A stretch of DNA of 64,000 nucleotides from positions 434,001 through 498,000 of the forward strand of contig NZ_CP016094.1 of the NCBI RefSeq assembly GCF_001746835.1, read 5' to 3'. The notes beneath the pieces are model-generated. The model did not search any database, was not told the DNA's origin, and worked only from the letters and a program-made list of their open reading frames with translations. This document shows positions 25,020-35,154 of this stretch, one piece after another; the first letter of the stretch is position 1, and every line of letters starts with the position of its first letter. The DNA comes from Lacunisphaera limnophila. GTDB lineage: Bacteria > Verrucomicrobiota > Verrucomicrobiia > Opitutales > Opitutaceae. The position numbers were made by a program, and so were the translations under genes.

Positions 25020-25772
25020 GTGAATCCCGTCCACGCCCCTGGTTCCCGAGCCTCGACCGCCCCCGGCGGTCGCCCCGTCTTCCACGTGCGCGGCCTCACC
25101 AAAATCTACGGCGAGGGCACCGCGCAGGTCCGGGCCCTGGACGGGGTCGACCTCGATCTGGCGGAGGGCGAGCTGGTCGTGCTGCTGGGCCCCTCCGGCT
25201 CGGGCAAGACCACCCTGCTCAACCAGCTCGGCGGCCTCGACATCCCGACGGCCGGCACCCTGCGTTACCGCGACACCGACCTCACCCACGCCAACGAGGA
25301 ACAGCTCACGCTCTACCGCCGCCAGTCGGTCGGATTCATCTTCCAGTTCTACAATCTCATCCCGAGCCTCACCGCCCGCGAGAACGTCGGCCTGATCACC
25401 GAGATCGCGAGCAACCCGCTGGCCCCCGAGGCCGCGCTGGAGATGGTTGGCCTCGGCGCGCGCCTCGACCACTTCCCCGCCCAGCTCTCCGGCGGCGAAC
25501 AGCAACGCGTGGCCATCGCCCGCGCCATCGCCAAGCGCCCCGAGGTGCTCCTCTGCGACGAACCCACCGGCGCCCTCGACGTGAAGACCGGCATCGTCGT
25601 CCTCGAGGCCCTCGAGCGCGCCAACCGCGAGCTCGGCACCCTCACCGTCATCATCACCCACAACGCCGTCATGGCCGACATGGCCGACCGCGTCATCCGC
25701 TTCATGGACGGCAAAGTCCTCTCAGAGCACCGCAACGCCACGCGCGCGGCCCCGGCCACGCTGCGCTGGTAG
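25020..25772 (+). CDS. ABC transporter ATP-binding protein (MacB/LolD type)
   Basis: 250 residues with a complete nucleotide-binding domain: Walker [10 protein letters not shown] (57-65), Q-loop region [14 protein letters not shown], signature [15 protein letters not shown], Walker [13 protein letters not shown] and H-loop VIITHNAVM. The sequence [14 protein letters not shown] is typical of ATPases partnered with FtsX-fold permeases. No ATG precedes the domain at a suitable distance, and a GTG at 25020 (VNPVHAPGS) is the likely start. It is the first gene of a three-gene exporter with the permease (25865) and the HlyD-like adaptor (28348). The 92-nt gap to the permease holds an inverted repeat. 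The substrate is unknown. Confidence 0.88.
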   Translation: MNPVHAPGSRASTAPGGRPVFHVRGLTKIYGEGTAQVRALDGVDLDLAEGELVVLLGPSGSGKTTLLNQLGGLDIPTAGTLRYRDTDLTHANEEQLTLYRRQSVGFIFQFYNLIPSLTARENVGLITEIASNPLAPEAALEMVGLGARLDHFPAQLSGGEQQRVAIARAIAKRPEVLLCDEPTGALDVKTGIVVLEALERANRELGTLTVIITHNAVMADMADRVIRFMDGKVLSEHRNATRAAPATLRW

Positions 25773-25783
25773 CCAACAATTAT

Positions 25784-25860
25784 GAAGTAAGAATTAAGAA
25801 GGAAGAAACCAAACCACTCCGCAGTCCTATTTCTTACTTCCTCCTTCTTACTTCTTCCTT
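25784..25860. repeat. Purine/pyrimidine inverted repeat, copy 2
   Basis: GAAGTAAGAATTAAGAAGG at the left and TTCTTACTTCCTCCTTCTTA at the right, the same words as the element at 2974-3063. It occupies nearly the whole gap between the ATPase and permease genes of the ABC exporter. Confidence 0.75.
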
Positions 25861-25864
25861 TCCC

Positions 25865-28231
25865 GTGCTTCCCCACCTCGACCGCAAGCTCCTCCGCGAC
25901 CTCAAGCGCCTCAAGGGCCAGGTCGCCGCGGTCTCGATCGTGATGGCCTGCGGCCTGGCGATGATGATCACTACGCGCAGCCTCATCGCCTCCCTCGACG
26001 GCACGCGGGCCGATTACTACGAGAGCAACCGCTTCGCCGACGTCTTCGGCTCGGTCAAGCGCGCGCCCAACCACCTCGCCGCCCGCCTCGCCGCCCTGCC
26101 GGGGGTCGCCGGCGTGCAAACCGACATCGCCGGCCAGGTGACCCTCGACCTGCCCGGCGTCGACGAGCCCGCCAGCGGCCTCGTGCGCTCCCTCCCCGAC
26201 TTCGGCGAACCCGAGCTCAACCGTCCCTACCTGCGTCGCGGCCGCTGGCTCTCGGCCGGCTCCCGCCGCGAGCTGCTCGTCGGCGAGGCCTTCGCCGAGG
26301 CGAACCAGCTGAACCCCGGCGACACCCTCGCCCTCATCATGAACGGCCGGCGCCAGGACTTCCGCGTCGCGGGCATCGTCCTCTCGCCCGAATACATCTT
26401 CGAGTCGCGCCCCGGCGCGGCCCTGCCCGACAACCGGACCTACGGCATTTTCTGGATGACCTACAAGGAGGTCGCCACCGCCTGGGACCTCTACGGCGCG
26501 TTCAATTCCTTCTCCCTGAAACTCGCCCCCGGGGCGGAGGTCGCCCCCGTGCTCGCCGCCGCCGATGAGCTGCTGAAACCCTACGGCGGCGCCGGCACCT
26601 ACGGCCGCAAGGACCACCCCTCCCACATCCGCGTCACCGATGAGATCCGCGTGCTCACAACCCTCTCCATCGGGTTCCCCGCGATCTTCCTCGGCGTGGC
26701 CGCGTTCATGACCAACGCCGTGCTCTCGCGCCTCCTCGCCCTCCAGCGCGAACAGATCGCCATCCTCAAGGCCTTCGGGTTCAGCAACGGCCAGATCGTC
26801 GGTCATTATTTGAAATTCGCCGGCGTGATCGGGCTCGTGGGCATCGGGCTCGGCGGCTTGGGCGGCCTCCTCCTCGGCCGGTGGATGGTGCGGCTCTACG
26901 ACCTCTTCTTCCGCTTCCCCGAGCTGGCCTTCCGCCTCGACCACCAGGCCGTCGTGCTGGCCTTCGGCGTCGGCCTGCTCGCCGTGGTGGCCGGCGTGCT
27001 CGGCTCCGTCCGCCGCGCCGCCCGCCTGCCCCCCGCCGAGGCCATGCGCCCCGAGCCCCCCGCCAGCTTCCGCCCCTCCTTCATCGAGCACCCCTCGCTC
27101 GCACGCCTGTTCTCCCACTCCTTCCGCATCGCCGTGCGCAATCTCGAGCGCCGGCCCGTGCAGGCGCTGTTCACCATCGCCGGCCTCGCCCTCGCCACCG
27201 CCCTCCTGATCCTGCCCAACACCCTCAAGGCCGGCATCGCCAACATCCTCGATTACCAGTGGGACCTCGTGCAGCGGCAGGACATCAACCTCGGTTTCTC
27301 CGAGCCCGCCGCAATCCGCACCCTCCACGAGCTGGAGCGCCTGCCCGGCGTGATGCACGTCGAGCCTGCGCGCTCCACCGCGGTCAAAATCCACTTCCAG
27401 GGCCGCGACCGCCAGATCGGCCTGCGCAGCCTCGACCCCGGCTCCGCCCACAGCCGGGCCGTCGACCACGACGGCCGCGAGATCACCCCGGGCACGGAAG
27501 GCCTCATCGTGTCCGCCAAGCTCGCCGAGGTGCTCGGCGCCCGCATCGGCGACGAACTCGTCCTCGAGGCCCTGATGGGCAAGCGCACCGTGCAGCCCGT
27601 GCGCCTCGCCGGCCTGGCCGACGACTTCACCGGCATCGCCGCCTACATGGACCGGCGGGCCATCAATCGCTTCATGGGCGAGGGCGACATCATCACCGGG
27701 GCCAGCTTCACCCTCGACATGGCCCGGCGCGCGGAATTCCTCGCCGCCGTCAAGGAGGTGCCGCGCATCAGCTGGATCGCGATCAAGGAAACCATGCGCG
27801 CCAGCTTCCGCCAGACCACCGCCCAGATGATGGGCATGCTCACCACGATGTATCTGGGCATGGCCGTGGTCGTGGCCTTCGGCGTGATCTACAACAACGC
27901 CCGCATTTCCCTCGCGGAGCGCGCCCGCGAGCTGGCCACGCTGCGGGTCATCGGCATGACCCAGCGCGAGGTCGGCGCCGTCATCGTGACCGAGCTCACC
28001 CTCCTCGCTCTCCTGGCCGTGCCCACCGGCCTATTGCTCGGTACCGGCATTGCCGCCGCCATCATCGCCTCCGTCAACACCGAGACCGTCCGCCTGCCGC
28101 TGGTGTTTACCCCCTACACCTACACCTTCGCCCTGATCGTCGTCGCCGCCGCCTCGACCGTCTCGGCGATGGTCGTCCTCCGCAAACTAAAGCACCTCGA
28201 CCTCATCGGCGCCCTGAAGGCCCCGGAGTGA
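25865..28231 (+). CDS. ABC transporter permease with two FtsX domains
   Basis: 788 residues beginning at a GTG (25865; MLPHLDRKLLRDLKRLKGQV). It has an N-terminal helix, a large periplasmic MacB_PCD-like domain, three membrane helices (FtsX domain 1, about 260-390), a second amphipathic start (SFRIAVRNLERRPVQALFTI), another periplasmic domain, and FtsX domain 2 (about 660-780, then LVFTPYTYTFALIVVAAAST). This is the double-FtsX layout found in exporters and lipoprotein-release-type permeases, which move substrates from periplasm or inner membrane outward rather than importing. The adjacent ATPase and HlyD-like adaptor support a tripartite exporter, though no TolC-like gene is in the window. 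Confidence 0.88.
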   Translation: MLPHLDRKLLRDLKRLKGQVAAVSIVMACGLAMMITTRSLIASLDGTRADYYESNRFADVFGSVKRAPNHLAARLAALPGVAGVQTDIAGQVTLDLPGVDEPASGLVRSLPDFGEPELNRPYLRRGRWLSAGSRRELLVGEAFAEANQLNPGDTLALIMNGRRQDFRVAGIVLSPEYIFESRPGAALPDNRTYGIFWMTYKEVATAWDLYGAFNSFSLKLAPGAEVAPVLAAADELLKPYGGAGTYGRKDHPSHIRVTDEIRVLTTLSIGFPAIFLGVAAFMTNAVLSRLLALQREQIAILKAFGFSNGQIVGHYLKFAGVIGLVGIGLGGLGGLLLGRWMVRLYDLFFRFPELAFRLDHQAVVLAFGVGLLAVVAGVLGSVRRAARLPPAEAMRPEPPASFRPSFIEHPSLARLFSHSFRIAVRNLERRPVQALFTIAGLALATALLILPNTLKAGIANILDYQWDLVQRQDINLGFSEPAAIRTLHELERLPGVMHVEPARSTAVKIHFQGRDRQIGLRSLDPGSAHSRAVDHDGREITPGTEGLIVSAKLAEVLGARIGDELVLEALMGKRTVQPVRLAGLADDFTGIAAYMDRRAINRFMGEGDIITGASFTLDMARRAEFLAAVKEVPRISWIAIKETMRASFRQTTAQMMGMLTTMYLGMAVVVAFGVIYNNARISLAERARELATLRVIGMTQREVGAVIVTELTLLALLAVPTGLLLGTGIAAAIIASVNTETVRLPLVFTPYTYTFALIVVAAASTVSAMVVLRKLKHLDLIGALKAPE

Positions 28232-28242
28232 GCCCATGCGGA

Positions 28243-28333
28243 AACCGCTAATTGACGCTAATGAACGCTCATCCCTATCCTTCGCACCGCAGGCCGCTTC
28301 TTCCATTAGCGGGAATTAGCGTCAATTAGCGGT
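28243..28333. repeat. AATTAGCGTCAATTAGCGG inverted repeat
   Basis: The left arm ACCGCTAATTGACGCTAAT starts near 28244. The right arm ATTAGCGTCAATTAGCGGT ends near 28333. About 50 bases lie between them, including an extra CATTAGCGGG half-copy. It sits between the permease and adaptor genes of the ABC exporter. Confidence 0.75.
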
Positions 28334-28347
28334 AACTGCCTTTCCTC

Positions 28348-29520
28348 ATGGCCACTCCTTCCAAATCCAAACCCACCCGCTGGATTCCCTACATTCTCGG
28401 CGCCGGGCTAGTCGTCCTCATCGTCATCGGCCTGCGCCCGCAGCCCGTGACTGTCGAGACCGCCCGGGTCGTCACCGGGCCGCTGCGCGCCACCGTCAGC
28501 GAGGAGGGCAAGACCCGCATCAAGCAGCGTTACGTCGTCGCCGCGCCGGTGAGCGGCCAGCTCCGTCGCATCGCCTTCAAGCCCGGGGCCGAGGTCGAGG
28601 CCGGCGTCACCATCGTGGCCGTGATCGACCCGCTCCCGGCCTCGCCGCTCGACGAGCGCAACCGCGCCCTCGCGGAGGCCCGCCGCGACTCCACCGCCGC
28701 CGTGCTGGAACGAAGCCGCACCTCCCAAGAGCTCGCCCGCAAGGAGCTCGGCCGCATCGAGCAGATGTTCAACGCCGGCACCATTTCGCCGCAGGAACTC
28801 GAAAGCGCCAAGATGCGCGAGAACATCGCCGCCCGCGACGTCGCCTCCGCCGAGGGCGCCCTGAAACAGGTCGAGGCCGAGCTGGCCGTCACCGGCACCG
28901 CCGGCGCCTCCGCGTCCGCCCCGGTCGAGGTCCGCGCCAACGCCACCGGCCGCGTTCTGCATGTCTTCCAGGAAAGCGCCCGCGCCGTCATGCAGGGCAC
29001 GCCCCTGCTGGAGATCGGCGACCCGTCCGACCTCGAGGTCATCGTCGAGATGCTCTCGCGCGACGGCGCCGCCATCGCCGCCGGCGCGCCGGTGGCGCTC
29101 GAGCAATGGGGCGGCCCCGCCGCGCTCGAGGGCCGCGTGCGCCTCGTCGAGCCCGCCGCCTTCACCAAGTATTCCGCCCTCGGCGTCGAGGAACAACGCG
29201 TGAACGTCGTCGTCGACATCACCAGCCCGCGCGAAACGTGGCGCTCGCTGGGCGACAACTTCCGCGTCGAGGCCCGCGTGATCACCTGGGAAAGCGACCG
29301 CGCCCTCAAGGTGCCGGTGTCCGGGATCTTCCGCTCCGGCCGCGACTGGGCCGCCTTCGTCGTGCGCGGCGGCGCCGCGAAACTCGTCCCCGTCCAGGCC
29401 GGCAAATCCAGCGGCGCCGAGATCCAGGTGACCGAGGGCCTCCAGGAAGGCGACGAGGTCATCCTCTACCCCGGCGACCGCATCAAGGACGGCCAGCGCG
29501 TGAAGCCCGCGAAGGTGTGA
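28348..29520 (+). CDS. HlyD/MacA-type periplasmic adaptor subunit
   Basis: 390 residues: an N-terminal membrane anchor (about 12-27, IPYILGAGLVVLIVIGL), a first half-lipoyl strand region (VVAAPVSGQLRRIAFKPGAE), an alpha-helical hairpin (about 105-180, LDERNRALAEARRDSTAAVL and SPQELESAKMRENIAARDVA), a second lipoyl half (VEVRANATGRVLHVFQESAR) and a C-terminal beta-barrel plus membrane-proximal domain (VKPAKV end). This is a membrane fusion protein that links an inner-membrane ABC exporter to an outer-membrane channel. It follows the ATPase and permease genes in the order usual for such exporters. No channel gene is visible nearby. Confidence 0.88.
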   Translation: MATPSKSKPTRWIPYILGAGLVVLIVIGLRPQPVTVETARVVTGPLRATVSEEGKTRIKQRYVVAAPVSGQLRRIAFKPGAEVEAGVTIVAVIDPLPASPLDERNRALAEARRDSTAAVLERSRTSQELARKELGRIEQMFNAGTISPQELESAKMRENIAARDVASAEGALKQVEAELAVTGTAGASASAPVEVRANATGRVLHVFQESARAVMQGTPLLEIGDPSDLEVIVEMLSRDGAAIAAGAPVALEQWGGPAALEGRVRLVEPAAFTKYSALGVEEQRVNVVVDITSPRETWRSLGDNFRVEARVITWESDRALKVPVSGIFRSGRDWAAFVVRGGAAKLVPVQAGKSSGAEIQVTEGLQEGDEVILYPGDRIKDGQRVKPAKV

Positions 29521-29865
29521 CGGATCCGGGCTTTTCGCCACGGATCGCACGGAAAGGCACGGATGCCCCTGGAGCCGCGGCGACCCCGCCGCGGGGGATC
29601 TCCACCGGAGGAGCAAACCGTCCAAACCAGTTTAGCCGCAAAGAGGCACAAAAATTATCCGTCCTGCAAACTAAGTCCCCCGCGCGCCTGTAGGCGCCTT
29701 GTGAACTTCGCCCGCGGCCGGGCTATGCGACTTTTTGCGGCCAGCCCTGCCTTGGGCGTTGGATCAAATGGATCATCCGGATGAAACTGCAGGAAGCAGT
29801 CGCAGAAATCAGGGAGCCCGTCGTTCTGGCATTGTCGGGCGCCGGCCTTCGGTTATGACACGGGC
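29521..29865. other. Non-coding 345-bp region
   Basis: After the adaptor gene there is a short run of CACGGAT words (29540-29570), then a CCGCAAAAAGGCGCA-type inverted repeat (29633-29743), then the presumed promoter of the M2 peptidase gene. I see no gene in it. Confidence 0.55.
29633..29743. repeat. CCGCAAAAAGGCGCA inverted-repeat element, copy 2
   Basis: The left arm TAGCCGCAAAGAGGCACAAA (29634 on) and the right arm GCGACTTTTTGCGGCCA (ending near 29743) enclose CGCGCCTGTAGGCGCC. The layout matches the elements at 4950 and 38152. Confidence 0.7.
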
Positions 29866-31662
29866 ATGATTATCCCCCCGTTGTCCCGTGGCGTCCTGCT
29901 GGCGGCGCTGTTCACCGCCGCCACCCTCCTCCCCGCCGCTGACCGCAGCCCCGTGCAGGATCGCGCCGACCGCTTCCTCGTCCTCGTCAACGCCTCCTAC
30001 CAGGCCCTCTCCTACGTCGAGCAGGAGGCCCAGTGGGCCGCGTCCACCGACGTGAGCGACCTGCACGACGCGGCCTACGCCACCGCCAGTAAGGCCAGCG
30101 CCGCCTTCATGGGCAACCCCGCCCTCATCAGCGAGACCAAGGCCCTCCTCCTCCAGCGCCACGAGCTCGATGACCTCAGCGTGCGCCAGCTCGAGAAACT
30201 CCTGCTCCTCGCCGCCGAGCAGCCCATGACCAACCCGACGCTCACCCAGGCCCGCATCGAGGCCGAGACCAAGCAGGCCTCCACCCTCAACGGCTTCGAA
30301 TTCCAGCTGAACGGAAAACCGGTCTCGGTGAACGAGATCGACAACCTCCTCCAGTCGAGCACCGACCTCGCCGAGCGCCAGGCCGTGTGGCTTGCCTCCA
30401 AGGAATCCGGCCGCGCCCTCAAGGACGGCCTCATCCAGCTCCGCGGCCTGCGCAACGGCGTGGCCCAGGAACTGGGTTACTCCGACTACTTCGCCCTTCA
30501 GGTCGCGAGCTACGGCATGACCACCGAGGAGATGGTCAAGCTGAACGACGGTTTCATGGAGGTGCTGCGTCCGCTCTACCTGCAGCTCCACACCTGGGCC
30601 AAATACAAGCTGGCCGAAAAATACGGCCAGCCCGTGCCGAAGCGCATCCCCGCGCACTGGATCGCCAACCGCTGGGGCCAGGAGTGGGACGGCCTCGCCG
30701 ACGGCGCCGACCTCACCGCCTATTTCAAAAAATACACCCCCGAGTGGGTCGCGCGCTCCTCCGAGGAATTCTACGTCGGCCTCGGCTTCCCGGCGCTGCC
30801 GAAATCCTTCTGGGAAAAATCCGACCTCTACCCCGTGCCCGCCGGCTCGACCCGCAAGAAGAACACCCACGCCTCGGCCTGGCACCTCGACATCGGCACC
30901 GACCTCCGCTCGCTCCAAAGCATCGAGGCCAACCCGTGGTGGTTCACGACCAACCACCACGAATTCGGCCACATCTACTACTTCATGGCCTACACGCGTC
31001 CCGAGGTACCGGTGCTGCTGCGTGACGGCGCGAACCCGGCCTTCCATGAGGGCTTCGGCGAACTCACCGCGCTCGCGGCCGGCCAGGTGCCCTACCTGAA
31101 ATCCCTCGGCGTGCTGCCGGCGGATTTCCAGGCCGACGAGACGGCCTTCCTCCTCGGCAACGCCCTCGCCCCCGGCATCCCCTTCATCTACTGGTCCTCC
31201 GGCGTGATGACCCACTGGGAAGCCGACATCTACGCGCACAACCTCCCCGCCGACCAGTGGAATGCCCGCTGGTGGCAATACGTCCGCGACTTCCAAGGCA
31301 TCGAGCCGCCCGTCGAGCGCGGCGAGGAATGGTGCGACGCGGCGACCAAGACCCACATCAACGACACCCCCGCCTACTACTACACCTACGCCATCGCCCA
31401 GGTCTTCAAGCACCAACTCCACGACCACATCGCCCGCAAGATCCTCAAGCAGCCCCCGCAGAACTGCAATTACGCCGGCAACAAGGAAGTCGGCGACTTC
31501 CTGCGCGGCGTGATGGAGAAGGGCCAGACCGAGGACTGGCGCAAGGTCCTCAAGGAAGCCACCGGCGAGGATTTTAGCACCCGCGCCATGCTCGACTACT
31601 ACGCCCCGCTGATGGACTGGCTCGTCGAACAAAACAAAGGCCGCCCGATCGGCTGGGAGTGA
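29866..31662 (+). CDS. M2-family zinc metallopeptidase (ACE-like)
   Basis: 598 residues with a signal peptide (MIIPPLSRGVLLAALFTAAT..LLPAA), so exported. The zinc site is HEFGH (His365, Glu366, His369), with the third ligand expected in FHEGFGELTALAA downstream. Other family features are WHLDIGTDLR and the late segment KTHINDTPAYYYTYAIAQVF, which matches the peptide-binding region of angiotensin-converting-enzyme relatives. M2 enzymes remove dipeptides from peptide C-termini. The length agrees with bacterial members of about 600 residues. It is a single gene, convergent with the CHASE-domain kinase, with a repeat between their ends. A role in scavenging peptides is inference. Confidence 0.9.
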   Translation: MIIPPLSRGVLLAALFTAATLLPAADRSPVQDRADRFLVLVNASYQALSYVEQEAQWAASTDVSDLHDAAYATASKASAAFMGNPALISETKALLLQRHELDDLSVRQLEKLLLLAAEQPMTNPTLTQARIEAETKQASTLNGFEFQLNGKPVSVNEIDNLLQSSTDLAERQAVWLASKESGRALKDGLIQLRGLRNGVAQELGYSDYFALQVASYGMTTEEMVKLNDGFMEVLRPLYLQLHTWAKYKLAEKYGQPVPKRIPAHWIANRWGQEWDGLADGADLTAYFKKYTPEWVARSSEEFYVGLGFPALPKSFWEKSDLYPVPAGSTRKKNTHASAWHLDIGTDLRSLQSIEANPWWFTTNHHEFGHIYYFMAYTRPEVPVLLRDGANPAFHEGFGELTALAAGQVPYLKSLGVLPADFQADETAFLLGNALAPGIPFIYWSSGVMTHWEADIYAHNLPADQWNARWWQYVRDFQGIEPPVERGEEWCDAATKTHINDTPAYYYTYAIAQVFKHQLHDHIARKILKQPPQNCNYAGNKEVGDFLRGVMEKGQTEDWRKVLKEATGEDFSTRAMLDYYAPLMDWLVEQNKGRPIGWE

Positions 31663-31666
31663 TCCG

Positions 31667-31781
31667 GTAGGGGCGGTTGCCCCCAACCGCCCGGGCCAGT
31701 CATCTTGTAGGGGCGCACCAAGCGTGCGCCCTCGAACGCGTCATCACGGGCGTAGGGTGCACGCAAGGTGCGCCCCTACAC
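31667..31781. repeat. TGTAGGGGCG paired inverted repeat, variant copy
   Basis: GTAGGGGCGGTTGCCCCCAA is followed by a second unit TGTAGGGGCGCACCAAGCG and its inverse ending GGTGCGCCCCTACA. The spacer has the CTCGAACGCG word seen in other copies. It lies between the convergent M2 peptidase and kinase genes. Confidence 0.8.
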
Positions 31782-31784
31782 CAA

Positions 31785-34700
31785 TCAACTCCTCCCCCGC
31801 ACCCGCCCCAGCGCCGCCGCGAGATCCACCGACTTGATCGGCTTGCCGAGATAATCATCCATGCCGGCCGCCAGACACTTCTCGCGGTCGCCCTCCATGG
31901 CGTTGGCCGTGAGCGCGATGATCCAGGGCATGGGCCGGCCCGCGATCGGCGTCGCCTTGATGCGGCCCGCCGCCTCCATGCCGTCCATCTCCGGCATCTG
32001 CACGTCCATCAGAATGACGTCGTAGGGCTGACGCTCCACCGCCTGCAACACCTCGAGGCCGTTCGCCGCGATGTCAGCACGGTAACCCAGCCGCGCGAGC
32101 ATGTGCAGCGCAACCTTCTGGTTCACGGTGTTGTCCTCCGCGAGCAGGATGCGCCCCAACCCGGCCGCGGGCACGGCCACGGGAGCAGCCACGACTTCCA
32201 CTGGCGCCTCGGGTTTCGCGTCGCTGATAATACCGGCCAAGGTGTCGAATAGCTGCGACGGCTTGACCGGCTTGGTGAGACAGGCCGCAAACAGCCCCTG
32301 ATGCTCCTTCGGCTGCTGCCGCCCGATGGATGAGAATAGCACGAACGGAATTGTCCCGCACCCGGGCAAACCCCGGATCGCCAGTGCTAGCATGATGCCG
32401 TCCATGACCGGCATCTGCATGTCGAGGATCGCGAGGTCAAAGCGCTCGCCGCGCCGCAGGATCTCGAGCGCCGCCTCCGGCCCCTCGGCCAGCGTGGTCT
32501 GCAGGCCCCACTTGGCCGTGAGGCCGGCGAGGATGCGGCGGTTGGTGGAGTTGTCGTCCACGGCCAGCACGCGCCGCCCGCGCAACTGCACCTGCGCGGG
32601 CGCAACGAAGGGCCGGGCCTCCTTGTGCAGCCACTCCGCCCGCAGCGTGAAGAAGAAAGTCGAGCCGCGGCCGGGCTCGCTCTCGACCCACATGCGTCCT
32701 CCCATCAGTTCGGCCAGCCGCTTGCTGATGGCGAGGCCCAGGCCCGTGCCGCCGTATTTGCGCGTGGTCGAGGCGTCCACCTGCGTGAAGGAATTGAAGA
32801 GCCGCCCTTGCGCCTCAAGCGGAATGCCGATGCCCGTGTCGCGCACGGCAAACACCAGCTCGCGGCGCGGGTCCGGATCACCGGCCACCGGATCCGCCGG
32901 ACGCACGCTCAGCTCCACCTCGCCGTGCTCGGTGAACTTCAGCGCGTTGCTGATCAGGTTGACGAGGATCTGCCGCAGGCGCGTGACATCGCCGCGCACC
33001 TCGGTCGGCACGCCGTCGGCCACGTCGTAAAGCAGGTCCAGCCCCTTCTCGCCCGCCTTGGCCGCGAGCAGGTTGAGCGCGCTCTCCAGGCACTCCCGGA
33101 CATTGAAGGCCTCGTTCTCCAGGTCGAAGCGCCCGGCCTCGATCTTGGAGAAATCCAGAATGTCGTTGATCAGCGTGAGCAGGCTCTCGCCGCTGTAGCG
33201 GATGACCTCGGCAAACTCCTTCTGCTCGGACGTGAGCGGCGTGTCCATCAGCAGCGAGGTCATGCCGATCACGCCGTTCATCGGCGTGCGGATCTCGTGG
33301 CTCATCGTCGCGAGGAACTGACTCTTCGCCACGTTGGCCTGCTCGGCGCTCCGCCGGGCCTCCTGCAGTTCCGAGATGTCCGCCAGCACGCCGAACCACA
33401 CCCGCACGCCGTCCGGCCGGCGGCCGACCGCCGACTGCGCATGGATCCACCGCGCACTGGCATCGGGCCGGACGATGCGGAAACTCAGCTCCCACGGCGC
33501 ACTGTCCGCGATGGCCTTCTCCAGACTGTTGCGCACCGCACGCCGATCGTCGGGGTGCACGGTCATCAGCAGCACGGCGGAGCGCCGCAGCACCTCCCCC
33601 GGCTCCCGGCCGAACAGCGCTCGGTAGCCTGCACTCAAGAAGGAGAACCGGCGCGCGTGTTCCGGCGTGACCTCAAACTGAAAGATCACCCCCGGGGCCT
33701 GCGCAGTGAGATCCACGAGGCGCTGCTCGTTGTCCTTGGCCACCTGGGCAAGCCGGCGGGCCTCGGCCTCACTGGCGCGCAGTCCCTCTGTCATCTGGCC
33801 GGCGACCGCCAAGGCCCGGCCGCGAGCCGTCATGAGCACCCACACCAGCGCCGCCACCAGGATGCCGAGCACCGAGCCTCCGCCCGCGACGACCCAGGGG
33901 ACCACGAGGTTGTTGCTGCTCGCGTCGAATTCCGGCGACGTGCTCGTCCATATAGTCCACCGGCGCCCAAGCACGTCGAGCACCCGCGCCTCATTGAAGG
34001 ACCGCCCGGCGTAGTCATCCGGGCTCACCACCCGGCCCGCTTCGCCCAGCGTCAGGGCGCGGTCGGCGTCGTAGAGCAGCGCGCCCACCGTAGGCTTGTC
34101 CCCCTCGAACAGGTCGAAATCCAGCTGCACCGTCGCGGACTCGGTCATGTGCGCCATGAGCCGGTCGATCCGGATCGAGGCATACACCCATCCTTGGAGA
34201 TGTTGCTCCCTCTCCGCCACCGTCCCGAGCGGGACACCCTTGGCATAGACCGGCAAAAAGAGCAGACACCCGGCGACCTCCCCGCCGTCATAGTTCAGGC
34301 GGATCCGGCGCGACAACTCCATCCGCCCGGAAGTCGCCGCCGACTCCGCCGCGGAGCGACGCGTCGTGCCGCTGGCAATATCGATGCCCAGCACGCTGGT
34401 GTTCAGCTCCTGCGGCTCAAACGCCACCACCACGTAGGCCCATTCATCCGTGCCGTTTTGGTGCACGCGGAATTCCGGTTCACCTTCCTGCCGGACCCTC
34501 GCCTCGAACCCCGCCAGCTGGCTGCGCTTCACCCGCTCGATATAGCCGAGCCCCAGCAACCCCTCGGTAAAGCTGCCCTGCAACGACCGGAAATAGTCCC
34601 GCCACTCGCTCGCGATCACCCGATCCGAGGCCGCCGGCAAGGCCCGCGCCCCATTCAGTAACTCCGATACCGTCGAAAACCGGCCCTGGATTGCCGAACC

Positions 34701-34865
34701 CAGCCGCTCCGTCTGGACCCTGAAGCGCCCCTCGTTCACCCGCAGCGCCTCCTGGTTCAACCGCCAGCCGGTAAAAGTCGACAACCCGACGCAAACCACC
34801 AACACCGTCCACGGCAGCAGTTTCTCCAGTCGGTTGGCAGGTGATTGATCCGCGCGCAAGCCCAT
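31785..34865 (-). CDS. Membrane hybrid histidine kinase: CHASE-PAS-HisKA-HATPase-two receivers
   Basis: 1026 residues. Helix 1 (about 18-35), a periplasmic CHASE sensor (about 50-310; [20 protein letters not shown] with GYIERV), helix 2 (about 325-345) and a PAS domain precede HisKA with [20 protein letters not shown] (phosphoacceptor His about 523). HATPase follows ([28 protein letters not shown]), then receiver 1 ([25 protein letters not shown]) and receiver 2 ([25 protein letters not shown]). There is no Hpt domain, so a separate phosphotransfer protein is needed. CHASE domains bind small ligands. Start: ATG at 34865; a GTG at 34868 is equally in frame. A GGGAGG lies upstream but is closest to an ATG in another frame. 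Confidence 0.93.
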   Translation of the reverse strand: MGLRADQSPANRLEKLLPWTVLVVCVGLSTFTGWRLNQEALRVNEGRFRVQTERLGSAIQGRFSTVSELLNGARALPAASDRVIASEWRDYFRSLQGSFTEGLLGLGYIERVKRSQLAGFEARVRQEGEPEFRVHQNGTDEWAYVVVAFEPQELNTSVLGIDIASGTTRRSAAESAATSGRMELSRRIRLNYDGGEVAGCLLFLPVYAKGVPLGTVAEREQHLQGWVYASIRIDRLMAHMTESATVQLDFDLFEGDKPTVGALLYDADRALTLGEAGRVVSPDDYAGRSFNEARVLDVLGRRWTIWTSTSPEFDASSNNLVVPWVVAGGGSVLGILVAALVWVLMTARGRALAVAGQMTEGLRASEAEARRLAQVAKDNEQRLVDLTAQAPGVIFQFEVTPEHARRFSFLSAGYRALFGREPGEVLRRSAVLLMTVHPDDRRAVRNSLEKAIADSAPWELSFRIVRPDASARWIHAQSAVGRRPDGVRVWFGVLADISELQEARRSAEQANVAKSQFLATMSHEIRTPMNGVIGMTSLLMDTPLTSEQKEFAEVIRYSGESLLTLINDILDFSKIEAGRFDLENEAFNVRECLESALNLLAAKAGEKGLDLLYDVADGVPTEVRGDVTRLRQILVNLISNALKFTEHGEVELSVRPADPVAGDPDPRRELVFAVRDTGIGIPLEAQGRLFNSFTQVDASTTRKYGGTGLGLAISKRLAELMGGRMWVESEPGRGSTFFFTLRAEWLHKEARPFVAPAQVQLRGRRVLAVDDNSTNRRILAGLTAKWGLQTTLAEGPEAALEILRRGERFDLAILDMQMPVMDGIMLALAIRGLPGCGTIPFVLFSSIGRQQPKEHQGLFAACLTKPVKPSQLFDTLAGIISDAKPEAPVEVVAAPVAVPAAGLGRILLAEDNTVNQKVALHMLARLGYRADIAANGLEVLQAVERQPYDVILMDVQMPEMDGMEAAGRIKATPIAGRPMPWIIALTANAMEGDREKCLAAGMDDYLGKPIKSVDLAAALGRVRGRS

Positions 34866-35154
34866 CACTGGAGTACATTTAACCTCCCTCGTTAGGCGAA
34901 TTCAATCATTAGCCTCTGATAGTTTTTTCCAACCATCACGCGGCATCGCCTTGCCGGTTTGCTTGCGACGTAGGACCCGACCTTGGCCGCTCCTCCGCTG
35001 ATTCAGCGGTATCCCACCCCCATTAGACCGACAAATCCACTCTCAACCGGCCTAATGCCTCGGCTAATACGCAGGATTCGCAGACTGTTTGCTTTCCAAC
35101 CCGTTCTTTACGAAACGCCCGCATAGGCACATAGTGAAAACAATCTACCCCCCT

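Noticed and set aside
34480-34878. Protein starting at the ATG preceded by GGGAGG
   Set aside because: The product is Gly/Ala-rich and overlaps the CHASE domain of the kinase in another frame. The kinase frame has clear domain content.
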